The translations under genes and the position numbers were made by a program. Below, piece after piece: positions 35,868-46,569 of a stretch of DNA of 64,000 nucleotides. The number at the start of each line of letters is the position of its first letter. The first letter of the stretch is position 1. The notes beneath the pieces are model-generated. The model was not told the DNA's origin and searched no databases. It was given only the letters and a program-made list of their open reading frames with translations. The DNA is from Epiperipatus broadwayi (Eukaryota; Onychophora; Udeonychophora; Euonychophora; Peripatidae): assembly GCA_028023455.1 (NCBI GenBank), contig JAQFVV010006306.1:310001-374000 (forward strand), given 5' to 3'.

Positions 35868-38780
35868 CTACGAGTGCTACACATGAATGATCTAATAGAC
35901 TATATTACCACAGAAAAGATACATTGAAGCAAAGATGGCTACAGATAATTGTGAAAGCATACTAAAGCTGATATTGAAGAAATATAATACATTTTTTTTT
36001 CAGACAGACTGGGTATAATCCAGGGCTTTGAGCAGAGAATTAAAGTGAATAAAAACTAATCCTTTAAAACAAGATCACACTTATTCCCCATCAATATCGC
36101 ATTGAAATAAACAAATAGACCAGATGATGGAATGGGGCATTATGTCAATGTTTTCATCAGCATATTGTAACCCAGTGGTGGTCATGAAAAAAGATAGCAT
36201 AGTGTGGTTGTGCTTTGATGCAAGATATCTGAACAAAGTGACAATTCCAGATTGTTATATTCCACCACCTATGCAAAAACTAGGGAGATTCAATGGAAGA
36301 ATATTTTCAACATTTGACTTGACTGTGAGCTATTGGTGGATCAAGCTTCACCCGGATGATCACAATTCAACAGGATGCTTTTAGTCTGATTAACAGCAGG
36401 GCAGGGTTATTAAGAACCTGGATCAGGTGCTATCATCTGAAGTAAAAGATTTGGGCACTATGTATGTGGATGATGTGTTAGTGGCATTGGCAACTGTGGA
36501 ATAACACATAAGAGATGTAAAAATGTTTTTAAGGAATGTATGGAAAAGGGAATTAAAAATAAATGTAAAAAAGGTACATTATTTCAGGAGGAGGTTACAT
36601 TTGGGGGCCATATAGTAGGGGCACAAAGTATTAGACCTTGTCTGGATAAAATATCAGCTATTAAGGATTTTCCTGTACCCAAATCCAGGAAACATACATT
36701 CCTTTCTAGCCTTGTGTAATGACTGCAACTGATTCCAGTAACAATTTACAGAAATGGAATCCATGGTTCAGTTATTGAGGAAAGATGTACCATAAAAATG
36801 GAGTGATAAACAAGAGTGAGCATTTAAAAAGGTGAAAACAGGATTGTGTAACATGTGATGCTAGCATTTCCTGATTTTGCACTGATCATAGTGCAGGCAG
36901 ATAGCAATGGGTATGGCTAGGGGTATTGTATTTTCTGACTTGATTACTCAAAGGACCTGAACTCCATTATACTGCTACTAAAAAGAAAGCTCTGGCAATC
37001 ATTTCAGTATCCAAAAACTCCATACACTTTTGATAGGATCAGAAGTAATCGTGGTCAAGGACCACAAAATCTTGGAGTTCATTAACCACAGTTACCTCAT
37101 AAATAGTCAATTGGTGCAATGAAGTTCATATCTCTAAAAGTATAATTATACCATGAAGCACTACAAAGGGTCAGATAATATTGTGGCTGACATTCTCAAC
37201 TGGATCTCTGTGGGCTCACAATCTCAATGTCTGAAGTGAGAAAATTTAAACCTAGCAAGTGCAGGCCTAAGAACAGATGGAGTTGGAAAATTACTTGGAA
37301 AAATGGATGATATAGTAGTGCCATCTTGTGCTAACAAGAGCAATCAATGGATGCCACAAGATGGCACTACTATATGGAGAGTTTTGCTGTATTTTGAATT
37401 GTTTAATAACAATTATTGTGCTAGTATGAGATAGTGATCATGTGATGTTTAGTGGTTTAAAAATGGATGACATGGCACCAAAGAGAAGACACACAATTAA
37501 GACAAGTAATTGAGCAATTGGAAGGGAAAGGAACCAGAGCCATTGGAGGGCTCAGACATAGAATCAAGCATTATAAATTATAAACTATGCTTCAATATAA
37601 AGTCCAAAATGATCCAGAAGAGTAGAAACCAGTCACATCTCAACATATGAGGGATGTGGTAACTCATGTCAACCAGATGTATGGGCACTATGGAGTGGTG
37701 GAGACTGAACAATGGCTTAAAAAGTTATTTATTGGCCAAATATGCATGGTCAGATCATTGATGTAATCAGCCATTGTGAAATTTGTCAGAAAGCCAAACT
37801 AGCAAATAGAAACTGCTGCCCCAATAATTTCCATGATTCCAAAGAAACCAAGAGATGATAGCAATAGACTATTATGGTCCATTACTGGTGTACAACAAGA
37901 AATATTTACCTAGTAGAATACCTAATTACCCATGAAAATGCAAGAAACAGACTATTATGGTCCATTACTGCTGCAAAACAAGAAATATTTACCTAGTAAT
38001 ATACAATTTGTTTTACAAATTTGTGGTGGAATGCCTAGTAATATATAATTTATTTTCCAAATTTGTGATGGAATACCTAATTACCCAAGAAAATGCAAGT
38101 AAACACAATATGTGTAATTGAAAGGGAACATTTCTGTCAGTAGGAAAACCTCAGGTTATTCTCTCAGACCATAATATGCAATTTCTATCTGGAGAATGGG
38201 GAAGATGGATTCAGAGATTAGGGATCCATTCATAACCTGCAATGAACCCATGAAAATGGGTAATACAAAAGTCAGGGAGATTGTTTAGAACCTATATCAC
38301 AACCAATGATGGGATGGGTCAAACAAGTTTCAAGTATACTTAGTTACATTAATTGGTCAGTCAACAAATCAATGGGGTTTCAATCCATGCAGTTAAACTG
38401 ATAGGCATGCTCCTAAGTTAATTAAGGTTGCCCTGCCAGGAATGGAAGAATGACCAATAGATACTGAAAGCAATCAAAAACAAGCATATCACACCTTCCT
38501 AAAAAGGAGTCAAGAATAAAAAGATTCAAGGGGAACAACCCATAGGTTTAAGGCTGGGAACTGAGTGATGCTAATGAGGCTGAATGCAAGTGAACCTGGA
38601 AAGTTTATATGTAAAAAATTCTGTCCTTATATGATGGTCTTTTCAGGATCATGAAAGTTTGAGAACAATGCATTTTGGATGGACAACCTAATGTTGGTAT
38701 AGTAAGGAATAGGTTATGGGTTAGAGGGCCATTCAGACAGACTGTTTGAAGGTTTTTGAACAGGGGGTATTGTGACATGG
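35868..38780 (+). pseudogene. Old Ty3/gypsy element, right part (RT, RNase H, integrase)
   Basis: Continues 30063-31363. Reverse-transcriptase pieces near 36124-36384 (CFDARYLNKVTIPDCY, STFDLTVSYWWIKL) are followed by MYVDDVLVAL at about 36460. RNase H pieces lie about 36900-37000. Integrase pieces begin near 37650 (NQMYGHYGVVE) and run to about 38400, with an internal local duplication (37865-38100). The element probably ends after the purine-rich ACAGGGGGTA near 38763-38770; TGTGACATGG beyond could start a 3' LTR. Many stops. Copy E of the palindromic family is inserted within it. Confidence 0.8.
37311..37460 (-). mobile_element. Palindromic element, copy E (short, no ribozyme)
   Basis: Flanked by AAATGGATGA at 37301-37310 and 37461-37470; the match can be extended to 12 bases. 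The right end, GATCATGTGATGTTTAGTGG, is the fixed family end. The left end, TATAGTAGTGCC, is truncated. AGTAGTGCCATCTTGTG pairs with CACAAGATGGCACTACT to form a small hairpin. It is inserted in the RNase H/integrase region of the old gypsy element. Confidence 0.8.
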
Positions 38781-39429
38781 AGAGTTTCAAACCTGATTCC
38801 ACTGATAAGAAAATTTTGTATCCATGCATATGTTTATAGTTTTAGTATGATTTATCAATAGTTTATATATATTTCCAACTGGGTAGGTAAATGGTTAAAA
38901 TAATCATGAAGGACAGGGGGGAGGTATTTGGCTCTTTTGTTTGTTAAAAAATATGTATATATGTATGGATGGATGAATTATGAGTAAAGATATATATTTT
39001 ATTTCCAAGATGGAATTTATTGCATTTGGGATATACTTTTAGCGAAAGAAAAAATAGAAACAAAGAGCGAAAGGAGAAAATAACTTACAGGTGATCAACG
39101 GAATTTTCTTGGCCTTGAAAAAGAAAAAAAAGGTGCTAAAAGCTTTGATTTGAAGAGAAGCCGGACCTAGAGGAATATGTGATAGAGAAGCCAAAGGGGG
39201 AATGGAAATTTCATGGAACATGAAAAAATCTATCATTTGTTTGCATTATTAAATTATTATGCAGAAGGCATCGGATCTATGTTATTTTCTAAAATAATTA
39301 GTATACTCACCAGCTATGAATGTCAGAATAAAAACTTAAGTGTGTTGGGTTTTTTACCCCTCCTATGAAGATACCTAAGTTACTACAATATGAAACAATC
39401 ACCTACCCTAGAAAGAAGCTGACCCTGAG
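38781..39429. other. Possible 3' LTR or flank of the old gypsy element
   Basis: No match to the left flank was found, so an LTR cannot be shown. No gene seen. Confidence 0.35.
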
Positions 39430-40780
39430 CATTTGAACTGAAATAAACTTCAAAAATAAAATTACTTTTATCGGTTTACATTTGATTGACAACCGATTTG
39501 ACTTCCTTTTGTTTATAAATTATGGTTTTGGTTCTACAAATAAATATTTTTGACAATGGGATAATAATAGTTGTTGTTTGTTTAATTTTTATTGACAAGA
39601 GGGTGTTTTTGATGTAGGTTTAAATAGTAATTTGGGTTACGTTTAAATAATAAGTTATGGTCTTACTTTGATTGGTTTACATTTGATTGCCAACACTAAT
39701 TATTGGGAGGGGTGTTTCTTTGTGTGTAGGATTGTAGACAACAATTATTGGGAGAAGGGGTGTAACCCTTTAAAGAATAGTAGTTTACATTACTTTTAGT
39801 GGTGGTGTACATTTGACTGCTGACAATAAGTAGTGAGAGGAGTGGGTGTTTTTGGATGGTGATTAAATACTAATTTACCTTCCTTTTATTTTACATTTGA
39901 TTGCCGACAATTATTGGAAGGGGTTGTTTTTTTATGTATGTTTAAATCAAAATTGAAGTTATTTTATCGGTTACATTTGATTGACAACCGATTTGACTTT
40001 CTTTTTTTTTTTCATTTATAAATTATGGTTTTGTTGTTCTTTCATTTTTATTGACAAGAGCAGGTCTTTTTTGGTGTATGTTCAATTGGTAATTTGGGTT
40101 ACGTTTAAAAAATAATTGCTTTACCTTACTTTTAATACTTTACATTTGATTGCCGACAATTAGTGGGAGGGGTGTTTTTGTGTACGATTAAAGAATAATT
40201 GTACATTACTTTTTTTTTTTTTTACATTTGATTGCCGACAACAATTATTGGGAGAAAGCGTTTTGCATTTTATTTTTTGTTTGTATGTTTAAATCAAAAT
40301 TTAAATGACTTTTATTGGTTACCATTTGATTGACAACCGATTTGACTTTCTTTTTTTTTTGTTTATAAATTATTTGGGTTGTCCCAAATAATATTCGGTT
40401 TGACAATGGGACAATAATAGTTGTTGTTTCTTTAATTTTGATTCACAGGAGCGGGTCTTTTTCATTGTATGTTCAAATAGTAATTTGGGGTTACTAATAA
40501 TTTACAGTCTTACTTTGATTGGTTTACATTTGATTGCCAACAACAATTAGTGGGAGGGTTTTTTTTCTATATGATTAAAGAATAATTGACGTTCCTTTTA
40601 TTTGATCGTCTGATTGCTGACGACAACAATTATTGGGAGAAGGGTTTTTTGGGCTATGTTTAAATAAAAATTTGTTACTTCTTTTATTTTACATTTGATT
40701 GCCAATGACAACAATTATTGGGAGAAGGAATGTATGTTTAAATAAAAATTGAAGTTACTTCTTTTATTTTAGACATTTGA
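39430..40780. repeat. Degenerate tandem array with 350-495 bp higher-order units
   Basis: CATTTGATTGACAACCGATT recurs near 39478, 39971 and 40322. Between these, shorter words (TTACATTTGATTGCC, ACAATTATTGGGAG, GTTTATAAATTATGG) repeat many times. This is a nested, decayed satellite-like array, T-rich on this strand. It ends abruptly at about 40770, where composition changes. Confidence 0.8.
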
Positions 40781-40862
40781 CGAAGGCCATTTGGAATACC
40801 TCAAACAAGCTTGCCTTTACGAAGTGAACATTTCCGTCAGCCACAACGAGACTTACAAATGA
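40773..40862 (+). other. Possible terminal coding exon (unrecognised)
   Basis: After an acceptor-like CTTCTTTTATTTTAG, a 29-codon frame with balanced codon use runs to a TGA (starts TFDEGHLEYLKQACLYEV). Base composition is clearly less AT-rich than around it, up to about 41150. I do not recognise the peptide. The acceptor is also the edge of the tandem array, so the splice signal may be coincidental. A 107-codon frame in another phase (40811-41134) covers the same patch and looks less protein-like. Confidence 0.22.
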
Positions 40863-41149
40863 AAGTCAAAAGATGTTTTTGGACCTCAAATCTGTATATA
40901 TTTGCCGCACAATCCAATCTTTTCTTTCAGCAGCAGGATGTTTTTTTTTCTGCTGTAGAAATATTCCAGTGCCGCTTCTGTGTCTGGCAAATTCCCATCT
41001 TTTCAAGTTTTCTGCTGTTTGAATTAGTCATCTTCTTGGTCTCGAAAAATTTCTCGCTAAAATGTGACTCAAAGCGTGATCGTTTAAAAATTTTACGCTA
41101 CCCCACCCTAATCAAAAATTTAGGAAGCTTATAGCTTTATGAGGAACAA

Positions 41150-42499
41150 TAACGACACTGTTTAAATTGTTAAAAGGTAACAGTACATTAATTCATCTTA
41201 AAAAAAAAGGCCCCAACTTTTGACATGATCAAATTAACACACCCTCATACGATATTGTTGCATAAAATACATAACACAGCATTACGATATAGTGCATGAC
41301 ACAAACAACTAAGGCATTTTCTTCTGCTTTTAGCATTGGAAAAAGCCACACCATTAGCCGCTAAGCCGAGTTAAGACTTTTTCTAGATTTTATCATAGAA
41401 AGAAGACAACTCCGAGTTAACATTCTACCTTTTAGCATAAAAACAAGACTTAACTTTGAGTTAACAATCTTTCTAGGATTTATTTTAGAAAGAATGCTTA
41501 AAGGCTTGGGTGTGTCCATGGAAACGGCATATTTGTAGAAATTTAACTAGAAATAGCGCCACCCGCGGCTGACACGAAGGATCAGATGAGAACCCAACAT
41601 TTTTATATTTTAACCAAGGCTTAAGACTCTAAGCTTGATACTTAAAGAACAAGAAAAAAAATGTATGATAGGCTTATTCATCCAAGTTTAGATATTATTA
41701 ATCACTTTATATGTATTGTTATTTATGGAATCTATAAAGTATAGAGAATTAGCTTTATTTATTGCTTTGTTGGAGAGTGTATTGTGAATTAATATTTTAT
41801 ACTCGTTTTTCTTTATAATTATTGTTAAAAGCTATGGCAGATAATAGTAGTTTTTCTTTTTATCTCGCCTGTTCCTTATTTAGTTGGAAATTAATTTAAT
41901 GTGTTTGCATTTCTTGCAGACCATGGATCTTTTGGCTGGTGATTTATCGATTAAGTAGTTGTTTTTCTTGGAAGCTGTGTGGTCTATGAGATTTTTTCTT
42001 ATATTTACATTTAAGTAAATCATAATCTTTTTCACTTACTTGCACGGAGGTAATCTTAAGGGCCGTATCATAAACACAAGCCCTTACAAGTGTTTAAGGA
42101 GCATAGGGCATTTCTTTTGTCCCAATGTTTTTACCAGATTAAGAAAAGATTGGTCTGCACTGTTCTTTAACTTCAGTTCAAGATTGCCTTTATTAAAATC
42201 TCTAATAAAAAAAAAAGTGGAAGTTGTGTAGAGAGATCGCTGTCAGAAAAATCATGATAATTCCCTTTGAGCGTAGGTGATAAAATAAAATAATCTGGCG
42301 AAGTGTTTGATATACCACAAAATTCACTTCCACTCTCAGACAAAGAAGGTTGGGGAATTTGGGTCAACTTATATATATATTGACTACTAACTTTTTTGAA
42401 TTATGTTTTTGGCCGACATTTGTTTGTATGTCCTGTCATTCAGAACAATATTTAAGATCTCTTTCTCTCCCTGGGTCTAGCTGGCGGCATTTATTTCAG
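41150..42499. other. Unclassified stretch containing a conserved 50-bp block
   Basis: 41544-41593 matches 52759-52807 in inverted orientation (see findings). Pieces around TTTCTAGGATTTATTTTAGAAAG at 41370-41490 repeat locally. No gene recognised. Confidence 0.4.
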
Positions 42500-42667
42500 A
42501 ACTTTCATTATAATCATATGATCACATTTTCTATACTAAGCACATTAATTGTTGATAAACAGAGCAAAACTCTCCATACAGTACTGCCACCTGTGCTAAA
42601 CAGAGTAATCAATGGATGCCAGAAGGCTTGTGCATAAAATCTCTATCTAATGCCTACTCATCCAATA

Positions 42668-42709
42668 TCCCCAGACTAGTTTCTGGCTTGTGGCCTTCAT
42701 CAGTGGGGA
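42668..42709 (-). ncRNA. Hammerhead ribozyme motif, copy F left arm
   Basis: Stem I TCCCCA/TGGGGA, six Watson-Crick pairs. Canonical CTGATGA core, stem II GGC/GCC (A-A at base), GAA, short stem III, GTC. Best stem I of the family. Confidence 0.73.
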
Positions 42710-42915
42710 GCTTTGGATCTGAGAGCAAAATGTATGGGTGCTGAACTGAGTTCAGACCCATATGACTATATAAGCTATTGAGCTTAGATTGAAAATATTT
42801 TTTGTGTTTTCCAATTTCATTCTCATAGTTTTGTAGTTAAGTAGAGATAAAAGGTGGTTGCTAGAGGGTTGCATTAGATCCTAAGATCTAGATGCAGTGC
42901 TCTCAGATCCAAAGC

Positions 42916-42957
42916 TCCTCACTGACGAAGGCCACAAGCCAGAAACTAGTCTGGGGA
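42916..42957 (+). ncRNA. Hammerhead ribozyme motif, copy F right arm
   Basis: Stem I TCCTCA/TGGGGA (one G-U), CTGACGA at 42922-42928, stem II GGC/GCC, GAA at 42942-42944, GTC ending at 42951. Confidence 0.7.
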
Positions 42958-43082
42958 TATTGGATGAGTAGGCATTAGATAGGGATATTATGCACAAGCC
43001 TTCTGGCATCCATAGATTACTCTGTTTAGCACAGGTGGCAATACTGTATGGAGAGTTTTGCTCTGTTTAACTTTCATTATAA

Positions 43083-43418
43083 CTTAACTTTTTGATCACC
43101 ATAAATCAAATTTTCTAGGTCGAGTGGCCTAGTAGTGCCCTCAGTAATAAAATGAAGTGGTATGTCCGGAACAATATGTACTTTTAAAATTTATTATGCA
43201 CTTTTATTTTATTTATTTATGGATTTATATGTATAATGTTAATTATATTGTTTTGGTTTAAGGTGAATAATGTCCAACAAGGGAAATAAATGTAATTAAA
43301 TAGGTCACATGATGTATAAAATTTTAATATCTTGAATAGTCTCAATAAGAAATGAAAGTCAGGTTGAGAATTAAACAATTGTAAATATAATTAATTATTG
43401 TTTCAATCTTATTTAGAT
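43083..43418. other. AT-rich stretch between two palindromic elements
   Basis: Nothing recognised. Confidence 0.5.
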
Positions 43419-44150
43419 TATATTAATTATATATGTATAACATTTTGGACAAATAATTTTTATATTGAATATTTGACCATTGTAGATATTGAAGGCTAAA
43501 TTTATTCTTGATTTCCTTTTATTATCAGAGAATTCAACATATTTTATGTGTAAATACTGTTTTACACCAATAAACATCACATGACCATCTCCTCTTATGC
43601 TTGTGTATAACTGTTGTTAAAAACAGGCAAAACTTACTATATATATTTTGCCACACATAGCAAGCTAGAGTAATGAATGGATGCCAGAAGGCTTGTGCAT
43701 AAAATCCCCATCTAGTGCCTACTGATCCAATATCCCCAGACTAGTTTCTGGCTTTATTCAGAGAGGAGCCTTGGATCTGAGAGCTCAGATCCAAGGCTCC
43801 TCACTGACGAAAGCCATAAGCCAGAAACTACTCTGGGGATATTGGATGAGTAGGCACTAGATGGGGATTTTATGCACAAGCCTTCTGGCATCCATTAATT
43901 ACTCTAGCTTGCTGTGTGTGGCAAAATATATATAGTGAGTTTTGCCTGTTTTTAACAACAGTTATACACAAGCATAAGAGATGGTCATGTGATGTTTATT
44001 GGTGTAAAACAGTATTTACACATAAAATATGTTGAATTCTCTGATAATAAAAGCAAATCAAGAATAAGTTTAGCCTTCAATACCTACAATGGTCAAATAT
44101 TCAATATAAAAATTATTTGTCCAAAATGTTATACATATATAATTAATATA
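43419..44150. repeat. Near-perfect palindrome of 732 bp containing palindromic element copy G
   Basis: Arms of about 366 bp centre on GAGCTC (43781-43786). The inner about 220 bp of each arm belong to the palindromic family (CAAGCCTTCTGGCATCCATT, CAGAAACTA...). The outer about 140 bp (CATTTTGGACAAATAATTTT, GAGAATTCAACATATTTTATG) are not seen in other copies, yet are equally mirrored. The arms differ by a few substitutions and a deletion of roughly 10 bases in the left arm. The left ribozyme core is destroyed. Confidence 0.9.
43798..43839 (+). ncRNA. Damaged hammerhead motif, copy G right arm
   Basis: Stem I and CTGACGA are retained. The cleavage-site triplet GTC has become CTC, which breaks pairing at U16.1-adjacent positions. 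Probably inactive. Confidence 0.4.
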
Positions 44151-44159
44151 GCGAGTTTT

Positions 44160-45110
44160 GCCTAAATACTGTTTTTATAAGATTAAAGAGGGTTGGGTTA
44201 TCAGCTATGTTACTTCTGCTTTAAGGTGCTCATGTCTATATTGATTTTTAAATAGTGGTATTGATAATTTTTCTGTTCCTTTTTAAATTTTTTATACATT
44301 GATGATTGTTTGTTATTCAGAAATATAAATTTTTTTAACAGCTAATGCTTTTGATTCTAATATTAATTTTATAATTGACATGGTTACTTTTGATGTTAAA
44401 TTACAATTTTTAGATTTAAGTGTTGATATTTTATTTTCCAGTCATTTTATTAAACATAAAAATTTAAGAAATATGATAAAGCCTGAGTTATCAACTTTCT
44501 ACTTATAAAAAAAATCTATTTATTGAATTTTTCTTATAGCAATAAAAGGCTTAGTAATGCTTATATTCATTAGAAAATATTATATTTAATAAAAATATCT
44601 ATAGGCCTGATAAGCTAAACATTTATATATTAATATATAGAGTATATGAGCACAGACTTTCACACGACCCACCACTCTATCTAATAACACTGATACACCT
44701 AAACACATATGTTATTAGATAGAGTGGAGAGTGGTGCGTCGTGTGAAAGTCTGTGCTCATATACCCTATATATTACATATATTTAGACACAGGTATATAA
44801 TAAGCCTGTGTTTCAGTTATTAAATGTTAAATAGAATAAAGATTTTTTTTTACTATTTAAATCATCAATTTATAGATTGGTTTATAAGAAGTCTTTTATT
44901 GGTAGTATGAAAGTTGTTTGGGGAAAAGGCTTTGCTTTAAATTCATTATTAAATAGTTTAAAAGAGTTGATTGATGATAAATATTTTCCTGGTATAGTTT
45001 ATAAGATTCCTTGCAGTTGTCGTAAAACTTACATAAGTTAAAATAAATTAAGTATGAAAGCATTAAAGTTCATAATAGTAGAATTAAAAATAAGGATCAT
45101 TACTCTATTT
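44160..45110 (+). pseudogene. Penelope-like element relic (RT tail and GIY-YIG start), twice interrupted
   Basis: Pieces near 44385-44470 (TFDVKLQFLDLSVDILFSS) match the PFLD block of PLE reverse transcriptase. SFIGSMKVVWGKGF (44895-44935) and IVYKIPCSCRKTYIS (44993-45040) match the start of the GIY-YIG domain. It carries W-type hairpin elements at about 44632-44835 and 45212-45471. Stops throughout. Confidence 0.72.
44632..44835. mobile_element. W-type hairpin element, copy 1
   Basis: GAGCACAGACTTTCACACGAC and its complement bracket a 137-bp hairpin (44639-44768). The about 65 bases after it match those after the hairpin of copy 2, so they belong to the element. It is inserted in the PLE relic. 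Confidence 0.7.
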
Positions 45111-45211
45111 TGTATATTCATAAACTGAATACAGATCATAAAGGAGTCAAAGAAACGGATGATACTTTTGAATCTGTATCATCAATCTCAAAAACTTTCT
45201 TTGATATTAAA

Positions 45212-45471
45212 GTATATGTAATATATAGGGTATATGACCACAGACTTTCACACAACCCACCTGGAGCATCTGAACACTTATTGCATATATGTGTAGATGA
45301 TAATCTGGACCAACTGATGATTGCTGGTTATCTTTTTAACAAATATGTGTTCAAGTGCATCAGTGTTATGAAATGAAGTGAAGAATGGTTGGTTGTGTGA
45401 AAATCTGTGCTCATATACCCTATATATTACATATATTGATGCATGTATATAACAAGCCTGTATTTCAGTTA
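45212..45471. mobile_element. W-type hairpin element, copy 2, with 12-bp duplication
   Basis: Flanked by TTTGATATTAAA at 45200-45211 and 45472-45483. Ends of the inner hairpin are GGGTATATGACCACAGAC and GTGCTCATATACCC. Inside is the left half of a hammerhead (CCAACTGATGATTGCTGG, 45309-45326), but about 31 bases present in copy 3, including GAA and the cleavage site, are missing. Confidence 0.78.
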
Positions 45472-45490
45472 TTTGATATTAAATTTAAAT

Positions 45491-45988
45491 GTTCTTTGAA
45501 ATGATTTATGGGGAAGCTGTGTCTGTTTTATATATGTGGTTAGTATCTAATTGATTTCCATTTGAAAAGGTCTCTTATTTAATAGACAAAACTTTGGTCA
45601 TTAGAGAATTTTAATATAAATTTGTTTTATAGTATTTTTAATATATATATAATTATGGCATGTAAGACTGGCAATATAAATAATTATATATCATGTCTAT
45701 TGCATCTGCTTCTATAGTTATGACATGGAAGAATTAAAGTTAGAGCTAATGGAGAGGGTATTTTGGGATTAGCACTGCTGGAATGTAATTTTCCAGCCAT
45801 AATTAACTTTGTGAATTATTCTAACATTTTGGGTTTGCTAATTTTTTTAGAAGATTATCAAACTTTATATTTAAAAAATGAATTTTTAAATTCAACTAAA
45901 TTTTAAAAAACTATTATGAATACTTACTTTATGTTTAAAAAATTTGAATTCAAGTTAATTTTAAAAATTATTATGAATATGATATGTT
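45491..45988. other. AT-rich stretch with no recognisable content
   Basis: Nothing identified. Confidence 0.5.
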
Positions 45989-46076
45989 GGTGGCCTAGCC
46001 GTTTGCATAACTGCCTTCCGAGCAGCTGGCCTGGGTTTGCTTCTCGGTCAAGGCCTTGACATATAAAAAAAAGTAA
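45989..46076 (+). mobile_element. Short tRNA-derived SINE with A-rich tail
   Basis: Diverged relative of 48996-49097: TGGTGGCCTAGCCG resembles an A box, and CTGCCTTCCGAGCAG an anticodon arm. GGGTTTGCTTCTCGG is a B-box arm, and CTTGACATATAAAAAAAA is the tail. No duplication resolved. Confidence 0.65.
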
Positions 46077-46079
46077 ACA

Positions 46080-46569
46080 AAAGCAATTTTTGACATTCAA
46101 TTTATTTAATTCAAATCTTTTACTTATATCATATTCATATTTTTTTAAAATTAAGTTTAATTCAAACATAAATGATACTTCACAAGCAAGAAAAATATAC
46201 TCGTACTTAGAATCATTATAGCTGGACATTTATGCCACAGCAGCTGTAATCCCAAAGTACTATGGAAAGTAATTGCTAGTTTGTAATAATCAGATAACAA
46301 TCACATTGATAAATTTACATAACCTACATATTTCATGTATTCTGATAAATTGATTTAATCTTAAGATTACTTACTATTCAAGTCATGGAAGTAATATATC
46401 CTAACCTTGCATACAGATGTAGCTTTCACATCTTTTAAAATATGAAATTTTGATCCATGAACACAAAACAACATTTGATATTTGTATGGTAATTAAAATT
46501 TATCCAACTCCGATATTAAAATCAAGTTAAACAATATTTCAACAGCATGGGTGAGCTAGTTATTTAAAT
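46080..46569. other. AT-rich stretch with no recognisable content
   Basis: No gene or repeat recognised. Confidence 0.5.

Larger units (their letters stand above)
42514..43068. mobile_element. Palindromic ribozyme element, copy F (both arms, two ribozymes)
   Basis: Perfect 14-bp duplication AACTTTCATTATAA at 42500-42513 and 43069-43082. The two arms (about 42553-42727 and 42890-43068) are inverted copies of about 175 bp. They meet across a spacer containing a TATGACTATATAAGC segment. Each arm holds a hammerhead fold, one per strand. The left end (ATATGATCAC) is a diverged fixed end and the right end, TTTTGCTCTGTTT, is the variable one. The most complete copy in the window. Confidence 0.9.

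Noticed and set aside
42514-43068. TIR DNA transposon or MITE.
   Set aside because: Across copies only one end is constant, the other is truncated at different points, and duplications are 12-16 bp; this fits target-primed insertion better.
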